Positions 1-7,697 of a stretch of DNA of 50,317 bases are shown here, piece by piece. Every line of letters starts with the position of its first letter. Positions within the stretch are counted from its first letter, which is position 1. The position numbers and the translations under genes were made by a program. Origin of the DNA: Clostridiaceae bacterium (GTDB lineage: Bacteria > Bacillota > Clostridia > Peptostreptococcales > T1SED10-28); assembly GCA_003554105.1 (NCBI GenBank), contig PWFQ01000057.1:1-50317 (forward strand), in the 5' to 3' direction. The notes beneath the pieces are model-generated. The model saw nothing but the letters and a program-made list of their open reading frames with translations. It did not search any database and was not told where the DNA came from.

Positions 1-2
1 AG

Positions 3-221
3 GGAAATCGATTAGCGGATTTTGATCTTTATTACCGTAATAAAAAAGTGCGCTGGAATGACGTTTTTGCTGATGGAGGAACATCCAAAGGGAAGCGAAA
101 TAAAAAAGAAGAAGGCATTACTTTCAGAAAGGAATTATTAGAGAAACTGCCTTCTGCGACGAAGGAAGAATTATTCAGGCTGGAGAAAAAAATAATTGAT
201 AAACTCAACCGATCGAAATAA
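3..221 (+). CDS. C-terminal fragment of an unknown protein (5' end outside window)
   Basis: An open frame runs in from the window edge and stops at TAA 219-221, giving about 72 residues with no start codon visible. The visible part is strongly basic and lysine-rich (RNKKVRW, GKRNKKEEG) and ends in a probable amphipathic helix (KEELFRLEKKIIDKLNRSK). I do not recognise a family. Its codon use resembles the neighbours, so I take it as the tail of a real gene, but the function cannot be told from this piece. Confidence 0.55.
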   Translation, partial: GNRLADFDLYYRNKKVRWNDVFADGGTSKGKRNKKEEGITFRKELLEKLPSATKEELFRLEKKIIDKLNRSK

Positions 222-297
222 ATGAAACTTCTTTGATTCTCTTTCGTCCAATTCTTATAGAAAAATCATGATCAATCTGTTCAAGAGGTGATTAACT

Positions 298-639
298 GTG
301 AAAAAAAGTATAGTACTGCTGCTAATGTTAATTTTAATGGCTTTCGGTTTCGTGGCATGTACACCGGATGCTGATGACAACGGAATGATGAACGACGAGC
401 AGAGCTTTCAGGCAACAATCCTTGAAATTGACGATTCCGGCCTTTTGCTTGAACCCCTTGAAGGTGAAGATATTTTGCGTTCAGGAGATCGGGTTATGGT
501 TGGACCGGGAAATCTTGAGGAAGATTCTTACTTAAGTTTTGAAGAGGGCGACGAAGTTCTTGTCACCTTTTCCGGTGGTGTCATGGAGAGCTATCCCTTG
601 CAGTTGGAGAAAGTGATCAGTATTGAACCATTGGAATAA
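298..639 (+). CDS. Small lipoprotein, DUF3221-like
   Basis: A 113-residue protein starting at GTG 298 with an AGAGGTG-type ribosome site just upstream. Residues 1-20 form a lipoprotein signal peptide with Cys21 as the likely lipidated residue (FVAC). A short acidic linker follows, then a small beta-rich domain (about 38-110) with the pattern ATILEIDDSGLLLEP, a glycine-rich middle and EGDEVLVTFSGG. This layout resembles the small OB-like DUF3221 lipoproteins of Firmicutes. It should sit on the outer face of the membrane. The family has no firm function. It is followed directly by a terminator, so it is probably monocistronic. Confidence 0.75.
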   Translation: MKKSIVLLLMLILMAFGFVACTPDADDNGMMNDEQSFQATILEIDDSGLLLEPLEGEDILRSGDRVMVGPGNLEEDSYLSFEEGDEVLVTFSGGVMESYPLQLEKVISIEPLE

Positions 640-672
640 CACTGTTTTTCCTTTGCTCTTTAGTGAAAAAAG

Positions 673-706
673 CCCTTGAGATTCATAACTCAAGGGTCTT
701 TTCTTC
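673..706. terminator. Bidirectional rho-independent terminator
   Basis: Perfect 8-bp stem CCCTTGAG (673-680) / CTCAAGGG (689-696), followed by TCTTTTCTTCT and preceded by GAAAAAAG, so it can act on both strands. It separates the lipoprotein gene (+) from the S-component gene (-), which converge here. Confidence 0.8.
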
Positions 707-716
707 TAACTCTATT

Positions 717-1235
717 TTAACTGTTATGAAATCGATGCTTCAAAACGCTTCGCTTAAGAGCAATCCCTATAGGGATAAAGAGAATCATCCCTGCGGTTCC
801 CTGCAACAGATCTCCCGGGACTCCTGCTAAAGCTCCGGCAAAGCTTCCCAACATAAATCCTCCTGCAATGTAATATCCGAATGTCATCCATAGAACTCCC
901 AGAGACATGGCACTAATATTTCGAGACGTAAGAATCGGTTCAGTGTCCCCGTTTGTCAGAGCTCCTATCACATAACCCATCAATCCTTTCACAATCAGTG
1001 TGGGGATGATCCACTGGCTATAGCCTAGCAGAAGGTCTGCAATTGCCGACCCTATACCTCCTGCCAAAGCGCCTTTTCTCTTTCCGAATAGGACCGCTGC
1101 CAGGAAAATCATCATATCTCCCCCATGAACATACCCATGGGTTGCAGGAACGGGAATTGAGATCATCATTGTTCCTACGGTAACTAATGCCATAAGCAGG
1201 CCGGTAATTGCTAAATTTTGTGTTTGATTGTTCAT
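717..1235 (-). CDS. ECF transporter S component
   Basis: A 172-residue hydrophobic protein with about five or six membrane helices. It has the features of substrate-capturing S components of energy-coupling factor transporters (ECF-type S family, HmpT/PF07155-like): a short N-terminus, HGYVHGGDMMIFLAAVLFGKRKGALAGGIGSAIADLL in the first half, and glycine/alanine-rich helices. S components bind a vitamin or related small molecule and share an EcfA-A'-T module that is not in this window. No riboswitch is apparent in the short leader, so the substrate is unknown. The start is ATG 1235 with a GAAGGGG ribosome site. It has its own promoter at 1289-1317. Confidence 0.85.
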   Translation of the reverse strand: MNNQTQNLAITGLLMALVTVGTMMISIPVPATHGYVHGGDMMIFLAAVLFGKRKGALAGGIGSAIADLLLGYSQWIIPTLIVKGLMGYVIGALTNGDTEPILTSRNISAMSLGVLWMTFGYYIAGGFMLGSFAGALAGVPGDLLQGTAGMILFIPIGIALKRSVLKHRFHNS

Positions 1236-1288
1236 TGGGACCCCTTCTTTCTATGATTGATTCATCGAGCATTTATTTTTTCACCTTT

Positions 1289-1317
1289 ATCATAAAAGAT
1301 TTTGGGGTTATTTGCAA
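1289..1317 (-). promoter_or_regulatory. Sigma-A-type promoter of the S-component gene
   Basis: On the minus strand TTGCAA (1312-1317), a 17-nt spacer, then TATGAT (1289-1294). It lies about 55 nt before the start codon, with no other gene between. Confidence 0.65.
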
Positions 1318-1397
1318 TACGGTTGGTTATTATATTCTAATCGTATCGGTACATTTATGTAATATTTATATTTTTGTATCGCTTGTAACTTCTTCGA

Positions 1398-2093
1398 TTA
1401 AGCGATGCCATTGTTCAGCTCCTTCCGTATTGTGCGCCAGTCCTTCAAATATCCATCCATCAGTGCTTTAAACCTTTCATTATGAGAAGTCTCCATAAGA
1501 TGAACCATTTCATGCACCACAATGTATTCAAGATATTTCGAATCTCTTTTTCCCAGCTCCAGGTTTACCCATATTCGTTGAGCCGAAGGGTTACATGTTC
1601 CCCATCGGGTTTTCATCTGTTTGACTCCAAACTCTTTCACTTTCACACCCATGACCGGCTCCCAGTGATGGATTAAACCTCTTATCCTCTCTTTAAGTTG
1701 GTCACGATACCATTCATTAAGGATTTTTGCTCTTTTTTCCATTGTGCTGCCGGATCGAACACGAAGAACTATTTCAGCGCACTTCATTACTTCACATTTC
1801 TGCTTTCCTTTTGTGATCTTCACCGTCAAATTATAGGGTCGCCCAAAAACGTAGAGAATTTCCCCGGTTTCAAACTTGACCGGATGGGGAATAATCCTGG
1901 AAAGTACTTTGTCCCGAGTTTTTAGGATCCAACTTCGTCTTTCCCCGACAAAGGAACGAATACCGGCTTCACTCACTGTTTTGGGAACTGTCAGTTTTAT
2001 GCTTCCATCGGAACCATCCACGTTAAGACGTAGATTGCGAACCGGTTTACGGGTTACCATAACTGGGATTTCATCGATATAGAGAGTTTTCAT
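1398..2093 (-). CDS. YgjP-like metallopeptidase domain protein (SprT/WLM type)
   Basis: A 231-residue cytosolic protein of the YgjP/DUF45 family. The C-terminal part carries the zinc-peptidase signature IVVHEMVHLMETSHNERF: HEMVH supplies two metal-binding His and the catalytic Glu, and the later His is the likely third ligand. The upstream WGTCNPSAQRIWVNLEL segment is typical of the family, which is related to SprT and WSS1-like proteases. The in vivo substrate is not known for bacterial members. I chose ATG 2093 because AGGAG precedes it by 10 nt; an ATG 36 nt further upstream has no ribosome site. A possible promoter (TTGAGA, 16-17 nt, TATCTA) lies upstream on the minus strand. Confidence 0.85.
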   Translation of the reverse strand: MKTLYIDEIPVMVTRKPVRNLRLNVDGSDGSIKLTVPKTVSEAGIRSFVGERRSWILKTRDKVLSRIIPHPVKFETGEILYVFGRPYNLTVKITKGKQKCEVMKCAEIVLRVRSGSTMEKRAKILNEWYRDQLKERIRGLIHHWEPVMGVKVKEFGVKQMKTRWGTCNPSAQRIWVNLELGKRDSKYLEYIVVHEMVHLMETSHNERFKALMDGYLKDWRTIRKELNNGIA

Positions 2094-2247
2094 TTTCCGG
2101 TTTCTCCTTTCTCTATAGATATTTTTCACTGAATGAATCTCAATGCTTCCTACTAAGAATACACCATTCTCTATATCGGAATCAATCTGCCCGCTTGGTT
2201 TTAATTATATTTTTCGGGTAAATACATTTTTGAGAGGAGTGAATGAA

Positions 2248-2811
2248 ATGATAAATACTCTTTTACATACATCCCACAAAAAAATAACTCTCACCACTCT
2301 TTTGATCGCTTTAATGCTTTTTCTTCTCTTTATTATCCTTGTGCTCCCCAATGAGGCTGAGCGATCAGATGAGTATTTCGGTGACTCCCCGACCCCCGAC
2401 ACTTCATTTTTCTACTCAGGAGATGATCTGTACCAAATGGCCGGAGATTTCGGTCCTGAAGGAAGAACTTATTATATACGATCACGATTTACTTTTGATA
2501 TCCTCTGGCCTCTGGCCTATGGGTTCTTCCTCTGGGCGGGGATCGCTTATCTGGTAAAACCGTTTAAATCCAAGACGTATCAACATCTTCTCCTTCTCCC
2601 TTTTCTCGGGGTCATTCTTGATTTTTTTGAAAATACCGGTGCCTCAATCGTTATGTATTACTATCCTGATCGAATTCCGGTTTTGACCGATCTCGTACCT
2701 TTCTTTACTCTCGGCAAATGGATCACAATTATTATTAGCTTTGCCGTACTGATTTTTTTATTGTTCTATCGCTGTATATTTTTACTCAGAAGCTTGTCAA
2801 GAAAAAATTAA
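2248..2811 (+). CDS. Hypothetical four-helix membrane protein
   Basis: A 187-residue protein with predicted membrane helices at about 14-33, 84-103, 111-130 and 157-180. Between helices 1 and 2 is a roughly 50-residue polar, acidic, aromatic-rich loop that probably faces outside. Other visible marks are FENTGASIVMYYYP in the third loop and a basic C-terminal tail. I do not recognise the family. ATG 2248 is chosen over the longer open frame because GAGGAG sits 9 nt upstream. A possible promoter, TTGGTT (2195-2200), 18 nt, TAAATA (2219-2224), lies ahead. Nothing nearby points to a role. Confidence 0.7.
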   Translation: MINTLLHTSHKKITLTTLLIALMLFLLFIILVLPNEAERSDEYFGDSPTPDTSFFYSGDDLYQMAGDFGPEGRTYYIRSRFTFDILWPLAYGFFLWAGIAYLVKPFKSKTYQHLLLLPFLGVILDFFENTGASIVMYYYPDRIPVLTDLVPFFTLGKWITIIISFAVLIFLLFYRCIFLLRSLSRKN

Positions 2812-2853
2812 ATATGTGGTTGGTAATAAAAATAACATCATCGAATACTCTTG

Positions 2854-2862
2854 TGCTATAAT
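2854..2862 (+). promoter_or_regulatory. Extended -10 promoter of the first TlpA-like gene
   Basis: TGC directly before TATAAT (2857-2862) makes an extended -10. No good -35 is seen. The 12-base string TTGTGCTATAAT is also found before ccdA at 9666-9677. Confidence 0.6.
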
Positions 2863-2940
2863 GTTTTTACGATTATATGAGCATTTTAACATATTAAACG
2901 TTTCAACAGTTTTAAATCCATCTCACAGGAGGTTTGATCG

Positions 2941-3498
2941 ATGAAAAAAACTGCTTTTAACCCTCTATTTCCACTAATACTAATGCTACTGCTTATCTCC
3001 GCATGCACCCCTTCCGAAGCAGAATCCTCGGAACCTGTCCCACCTCCGGTTGAGGAAAGAGATCTAAACAGGGAGCCATCGGAAACCATCTATATCGAAG
3101 ACTTCCCTCTCACGAAGCTGAATGGCACCGAAACCCATCTGTATGCTTATGAAGGAAAGATAATTGTTCTCCATTTCTGGGCTTCCTGGTGCGTTCATTG
3201 CAGAGATGGAATGAAAATTATGGATGCATTCCATGCTGAAAATGATGATTTCGTTGTTCTGGCTGTAAATTTGGGAGAATCTCCCTCTGTAGCAGAATCA
3301 TATGTGGAAGAGCATGGCCTGTCGATGGAAATTTTCACAGATGAAAAAGGAGTGCTCGGTCGTCATTTTGGGGTATCAGGATTCCCCACTACGCTGTTTA
3401 TCGGCCCTGACTTTGAATTTTATACCATGAATCCCGGTGCTCTTGATGCTGATCGGCTCAACGAAATCCGGGACACCATAAGAGAATTGCAAAAATAA
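2941..3498 (+). CDS. TlpA/ResA-like thioredoxin-fold lipoprotein
   Basis: A 185-residue extracytoplasmic thiol-disulfide oxidoreductase. Residues 1-21 are a lipoprotein signal peptide (lipid Cys22 in LISAC), then a 25-residue acidic linker, then a thioredoxin fold from about 50 to 183. The active site is WCVHC (Cys84, Cys87) within FWASWC, and the cis-proline loop is GFPTT (Pro149). ResA/TlpA-type proteins reduce disulfides outside the cell using electrons from CcdA. It is a clear paralogue of the lipoprotein at 10466-11074, which lies beside ccdA; this copy stands alone between its own promoter and terminator. A ribosome site (AGGAGG) precedes ATG 2941. Confidence 0.9.
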   Translation: MKKTAFNPLFPLILMLLLISACTPSEAESSEPVPPPVEERDLNREPSETIYIEDFPLTKLNGTETHLYAYEGKIIVLHFWASWCVHCRDGMKIMDAFHAENDDFVVLAVNLGESPSVAESYVEEHGLSMEIFTDEKGVLGRHFGVSGFPTTLFIGPDFEFYTMNPGALDADRLNEIRDTIRELQK

Positions 3499-3543
3499 AA
3501 TCAACCGCCTTGTAATCATCTTTTACAAGGTGGTTGATTTTAT
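3495..3543. terminator. Strong bidirectional terminator
   Basis: A 21-bp stem (3495-3515 with 3523-3543, one G-T wobble) around a 7-nt loop. A/T-rich runs flank both sides, so it serves the thioredoxin gene on + and the small membrane-protein gene on -. Confidence 0.85.
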
Positions 3544-3567
3544 GCCCCGTTATGACCGGTTCTTTTC

Positions 3568-3852
3568 TTACAGGTATCCCCCAAAATCCAAGGAAACCAT
3601 GACCCAGTAGCCTGCAACCGTCATAATCCCCAATAACGAAATAATTACTCCCGGTCGTTGCTGCCGTGCCATGGCTTTGCTTCCATATTTACTTGTAAGA
3701 TGATGTTCACTCAAACCTATCAAGAAAGCCAAAGTCAAGGGAATCAGTGCGTACACGTTTATGTATCCAAAACTGATAAATCCTGCGATTCCAATGATGA
3801 TTGAAAGAGAAGACATGATAATTGATGTTCTTTTAGAGATGGTTTTTCCCAT
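3568..3852 (-). CDS. Small hypothetical membrane protein
   Basis: A 94-residue protein with three likely membrane helices (about 11-30, 33-48 and 70-90) and a short basic, polar loop (HHLTSKYGSKAMARQQRPG) between the last two. I recognise no family. ATG 3852 is preceded by TTGGAGGT at good spacing. It follows the malic enzyme gene by 84 nt on the same strand with no terminator between, so it may be the last gene of that operon. Confidence 0.65.
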   Translation of the reverse strand: MGKTISKRTSIIMSSLSIIIGIAGFISFGYINVYALIPLTLAFLIGLSEHHLTSKYGSKAMARQQRPGVIISLLGIMTVAGYWVMVSLDFGGYL

Positions 3853-3936
3853 AGTGGTACCTCCAATTTTTATTCCCTATTGCTCTATCCTTGACTACGT
3901 TTTTCCTCTGCTTACGGTTGCAATTCGTTCCATCTT

Positions 3937-5112
3937 TCAACGTTTCCGATTCACTCCGCTTTCTCTTGCTGCTTCAGCCACAGCTTTTGCAACGTTTTCT
4001 ACAATACGTTTGTCAAAGGCATCGGGAATAATATATTCCTCGGTAAGATCCTTCTCTTTAATAATGTCGGCAATGGCATATGCCGCTGCAATTTTCATCT
4101 CCTCGTTAATATCCTTCGCCCTTACCGATAAAGCTCCTTTAAAGATTCCCGGGAAAGCCAGAACATTGTTGATCTGATTCGGAAAATCCGATCGTCCGGT
4201 TCCAATTACTCTTGCTCCTCCCTTTTTCGCAAGCTCCGGCATAATTTCAGGAACAGGGTTCGCCATAGGAAAGACAATTGCATCCCGGTTCATGAGAGAA
4301 ATCATGTCCGATGTCACAATATTCGGAGCTGAAACTCCGATAAATACATCCCGATTTTTCATAGCAACTTCAAGGCCTCCCTGAAGGCCGTTTCGGTTAG
4401 TGATTTTTGCCATCTCCTCCTGATAGGAATTGTTATAAGATGCTCCTTCATAGATGATCCCTTCTCTGTTCACAAGAATCAGATCCTTCACTCCCACATT
4501 AAGTAATAGTTTACCAATCGCAATTCCTGCAGAGCCTGCCCCGTTAATCACCACTTTGAGAGATTCCATCTCCTTTTTCACTAATTTAAGAGCATTGACT
4601 AACGCAGCCAGTACAACAATTGCCGTACCATGCTGATCGTCATGAAAAACGGGGATGTCCAATTCTTTTTTTAATCGCCTTTCAACTTCAAAACACCGGG
4701 GTGCCGCAATATCCTCCAGATTAATCCCTCCAAATGTGGGCGCTAAATATTTTACGGTTTTTACGATCTCATCCACGTCTTTCGTATCAAGGCAAATGGG
4801 AAATGCATCAATTCCTGCGAAATTTTTAAAAAGGATTGCTTTTCCCTCCATCACAGGCATTGACGCTTCCGGACCGATGTCACCAAGACCTAAAACCGCT
4901 GACCCGTCTGTTACCACAGCGACAAGATTCCCCTTGGAGGTATAGGTATATACATCCTCTTTCCTCTCATGAATCTTTCTGCAGGGTTCAGCAACCCCGG
5001 GAGTATATGCGATGCTCAAATCCTCAAGGTTCTTAACATTGACCTTTGACTCCACCCGGATTTTTCCTCTGAGATCTCTATGCATTTTCAAACTTCTCTC
5101 TGCTGTATTCAT
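3937..5112 (-). CDS. NAD(P)-dependent malic enzyme
   Basis: A 391-residue enzyme, the usual length for short bacterial malic enzymes. It oxidatively decarboxylates malate to pyruvate with CO2 release (or runs in reverse). The N-terminal malic domain shows the catalytic Tyr36 (IAYTPGVAEPC) and Lys91 (MEGKAILFKNFAG), with metal ligands in NLED (133-134) and FHDDQHG (158-159). The NAD(P)-binding Rossmann motif is GAGSAG (191-196). Cofactor preference cannot be read safely. ATG 5112 has AGGAAGGAAG upstream. It lies 44 nt after the fumarase beta gene, so the operon links fumarate, malate and pyruvate. Confidence 0.95.
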   Translation of the reverse strand: MNTAERSLKMHRDLRGKIRVESKVNVKNLEDLSIAYTPGVAEPCRKIHERKEDVYTYTSKGNLVAVVTDGSAVLGLGDIGPEASMPVMEGKAILFKNFAGIDAFPICLDTKDVDEIVKTVKYLAPTFGGINLEDIAAPRCFEVERRLKKELDIPVFHDDQHGTAIVVLAALVNALKLVKKEMESLKVVINGAGSAGIAIGKLLLNVGVKDLILVNREGIIYEGASYNNSYQEEMAKITNRNGLQGGLEVAMKNRDVFIGVSAPNIVTSDMISLMNRDAIVFPMANPVPEIMPELAKKGGARVIGTGRSDFPNQINNVLAFPGIFKGALSVRAKDINEEMKIAAAYAIADIIKEKDLTEEYIIPDAFDKRIVENVAKAVAEAARESGVNRKR

Positions 5113-5156
5113 TTTCGTCTTCCTTCCTCTTAGATATTTTCCTGTTTAATGAAAAA

Positions 5157-5708
5157 TTATGATGATCGAGTTCGATAACGGGCAATTTCCTCATCCTGCA
5201 GAACCCTTCCCTTTGTATCAATGCCCACAATAACTTTTAACCCCTCAACATACAGCCTTTTGATAGATTCCGTCCCCAAATCCTCATAAGCGACAATCTC
5301 AACTTCCTTCACAGTCTTTCCGTAAAGAGTTGCAGCACCACCGATCCCAAGGAAATAGACTGCACCGTATTCCTTGCAGAGCTCCGCCACATAGGGTGAC
5401 CGATCTCCTTTCCCGATCATCCCAACAACACCTTCTTTCATTAGAGGCTCAACATAGGGATCCATCCTTACACTGGTTGTGGGACCAATGGGCCCGGAGA
5501 TCTCACCGGGTTTTGCAGGACAGGGTCCGGCGTAAAAGATCGTCACTCCCTCTAAGTTCAGCGGGAGAGGGTCACCCTTTTCCAGGGTGCTTATCATTCT
5601 TTCATGGGCTGCATCCCGGGCTGTATAGAGATTTCCCGTGAGCTCCACAGTATCTCCGATTCTTAATATTTTGAGAGTTTCTTTGTCTAAAGGCAGCGTA
5701 AGTTTCAT
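5157..5708 (-). CDS. Class I fumarate hydratase, beta (C-terminal) subunit
   Basis: A 183-residue beta subunit of the iron-sulfur, oxygen-sensitive fumarase/tartrate dehydratase family. It shows the family pattern YAGPCPAKPGEISGPIGPTTSVRMD near the middle, then MIGKGDR and GGAATLYGKTVKEVE. It pairs with the alpha subunit encoded 21 nt upstream to interconvert fumarate and malate in the cytoplasm. ATG 5708 follows an AAGGAGG ribosome site. Tartrate dehydratase is the main alternative, but the malic enzyme neighbour favours fumarase. Confidence 0.93.
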   Translation of the reverse strand: MKLTLPLDKETLKILRIGDTVELTGNLYTARDAAHERMISTLEKGDPLPLNLEGVTIFYAGPCPAKPGEISGPIGPTTSVRMDPYVEPLMKEGVVGMIGKGDRSPYVAELCKEYGAVYFLGIGGAATLYGKTVKEVEIVAYEDLGTESIKRLYVEGLKVIVGIDTKGRVLQDEEIARYRTRSS

Positions 5709-5729
5709 CCTCGACCTCCTTTTCTCTTT

Positions 5730-6572
5730 CTATAAAACTGCTTCTGCATGACGGTTGGCATGGCACTGCAGATTCACCGCCACAGGGAGAGATGCAATGT
5801 GACAGGGATATACTTCAATATGAACATCCAATGCCGTAATCCTTCCGCCCACTCCCAATGGTCCGATTCCCAAACGATTAATCTCTTCAAGAAGTTCATC
5901 CTCAAGCTCTGCGATATGCTTCTCCCGATGTCTTTCACCAATGGGTCGTTTTAATGCCTCCTTGGCAAGAAATGCGGATTTTTCCATGGTTCCTCCCACA
6001 CCAACACCCACAATCAGGGGCGGGCATGCTTTTCCTCCTGCTTTTTCAACGGTTTCAACAACAAAGTCTTTTACACCGGCCTTCCCCTGAGCAGGGGTTA
6101 AAACCTGAACCCGACCCATATTTTCACTGCCTGCACCTTTGGGCATAACCAGGATTTTCACACGATCCCCGGGGATGATGTCCGTATGCAGAACGCAGGG
6201 TGTGTTATCTCCCGAATTTTCCCGGAGAAAAGGATCCAGCACCACGGAATTTCGGAGGTAACCATCCCGGTATCCCTGTCGGACTCCTTCGTTGACCATT
6301 TCCTCCAAAGGATTCCCCTGCCAAACCACTTCCTGTCCGATAGAAAGATACACAACCAGTATTCCTGTATCCTGACAGCAAGCGAGACCTTCATCTTTGG
6401 CAGCTCTGGCGTTCTCAACCAAGGTTCCGATGATTTCTTTGCCCAGGGGCGACTCCTCTCTTTTTTCGCTTTCTTCAAGAGCACCGATGAGATTGTCATC
6501 AAGCTCGATACACGCCTTCATGGTCAATTTTCTGATAAGTGGTACCAATTCCACTGTATTGATCACTCTCAT
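5730..6572 (-). CDS. Class I fumarate hydratase, alpha (N-terminal) subunit
   Basis: A 280-residue alpha subunit that carries the [4Fe-4S] cluster. Candidate cluster cysteines lie in LACCQDTG, in NTPCVLHTDIIPG and in the HIEVYPC region near the end; GVGVGGTMEKSAFLAKEAL is the family hallmark. I place the start at ATG 6572 (MRVINTVEL) because AGGAAGG lies 9 nt upstream and the length then matches the family. The longer frame starting at 6632 has no good ribosome site. First gene of the fumarase-malic enzyme operon; a possible extended -10 (TGCTAAAAT, minus strand, 6623-6631) lies upstream. Confidence 0.93.
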   Translation of the reverse strand: MRVINTVELVPLIRKLTMKACIELDDNLIGALEESEKREESPLGKEIIGTLVENARAAKDEGLACCQDTGILVVYLSIGQEVVWQGNPLEEMVNEGVRQGYRDGYLRNSVVLDPFLRENSGDNTPCVLHTDIIPGDRVKILVMPKGAGSENMGRVQVLTPAQGKAGVKDFVVETVEKAGGKACPPLIVGVGVGGTMEKSAFLAKEALKRPIGERHREKHIAELEDELLEEINRLGIGPLGVGGRITALDVHIEVYPCHIASLPVAVNLQCHANRHAEAVL

Positions 6573-6642
6573 GGATACACTTCCTTCCTGTTCGGGTTTT
6601 CCTCCCATAGTCTGTTTCTTTAATTTTAGCATAAAAGTTGGA

Positions 6643-6672
6643 TTGACATGGGAAATTCGAAAAATTCATTAT
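6643..6672 (+). promoter_or_regulatory. Promoter of the ABC exporter operon
   Basis: TTGACA (6643-6648), 18-nt spacer, CATTAT (6667-6672), about 85 nt before the ABC ATPase gene. It is divergent from the likely fumarase promoter at 6623-6631, so the two operons share this intergenic region. Confidence 0.5.
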
Positions 6673-6758
6673 CAGTTTTTAATTGATAATAGTTATTAAT
6701 AATTCATTTTGGGTATAAAGCTATAAGATAAGAATTTGCGAGAGAAAGTGGGATTCCT

Positions 6759-7697
6759 ATGAGTGAAAATTCATCCTCAATTGAAAAAACTGTGGTCTTG
6801 GAATTGACCAATGTAAAGAAAACCATAAGAAAAAAAGAGATCATTAAAGGCATCAGTCTATCCCTTTATGAAGGAGAGGTTTTTGGATTCCTGGGCCCCA
6901 ACGGCGCTGGTAAAACCACTACCCTCCGGATGATTGTAGGCCTTATTCGAATGACTGAAGGGGAAATTAAAATCGGAGGCTACTCGGTGAAAAAAGATTT
7001 TGTAAAAGCCATGGAATCTGTGGGGTGCATTATTGAAAATCCTGAAATGTACGATTATCTCTCCGGGTGGGAGAACCTGAAAGTCCTCGCTTCCATGGAG
7101 AAAGGCATTACAAAGGAGCGAATCAAGGAAATGGTCAGTCTTGTGGGGCTGGAAAAACGCATCGATGACAAGGTTTACACCTACTCCCTGGGAATGAAGC
7201 AGCGTCTTGGAATCGCCCAGGCCTTAATGAAAAGACCGAAGCTTCTCATTCTCGATGAACCCACCAATGGTCTGGATCCTGCGGGAATCAGTGAATTCCG
7301 GAAGCTGATTCGATCCCTTGCGGAAAATGAAAACCTTGGCGTGCTGGTATCCAGTCATATCCTCGCAGAAATGGAAGTAATGACGGACCGGGTTGCCATT
7401 ATTCGCCAAGGAAGCATTGTAAAAGTCACCTCGGTGGAAAACATCGTAAGGGAAAAAGGAATCACCTATGTTGTAAGTGATGTGGAAAAAGCGAAAGCTG
7501 TTATCGAAGAGAACTTCAAAGGGCAGGTCCATATTAAGGGAAGTGACCAGCTGGTGGCTATAATCAATGAAAAAGATGTTCCTGATATAAATCAAAAACT
7601 CTTTGCAGAAGGTGTTTTAATTCAGTATGTGTCCAAAAACCAAAAATCTCTGGAGGATCTTTTCCTTGAACTGACAGCAGGTGATGAAATTGTATAA
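6759..7697 (+). CDS. ABC-2 type exporter, ATP-binding protein
   Basis: A 312-residue ATPase of the CcmA/BcrA-like drug or antibiotic exporter class. Walker A GPNGAGKT (46-53), signature SLGMKQ (143-148) and Walker B LLILDEP (162-168) are intact, followed by the SSHILAEME switch region. The 80-residue C-terminal extension is usual in BcrA-type ATPases. It overlaps the permease gene, with which it should form a membrane exporter. Substrate unknown: no regulator, kinase or peptide gene is adjacent. Confidence 0.93.
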   Translation: MSENSSSIEKTVVLELTNVKKTIRKKEIIKGISLSLYEGEVFGFLGPNGAGKTTTLRMIVGLIRMTEGEIKIGGYSVKKDFVKAMESVGCIIENPEMYDYLSGWENLKVLASMEKGITKERIKEMVSLVGLEKRIDDKVYTYSLGMKQRLGIAQALMKRPKLLILDEPTNGLDPAGISEFRKLIRSLAENENLGVLVSSHILAEMEVMTDRVAIIRQGSIVKVTSVENIVREKGITYVVSDVEKAKAVIEENFKGQVHIKGSDQLVAIINEKDVPDINQKLFAEGVLIQYVSKNQKSLEDLFLELTAGDEIV

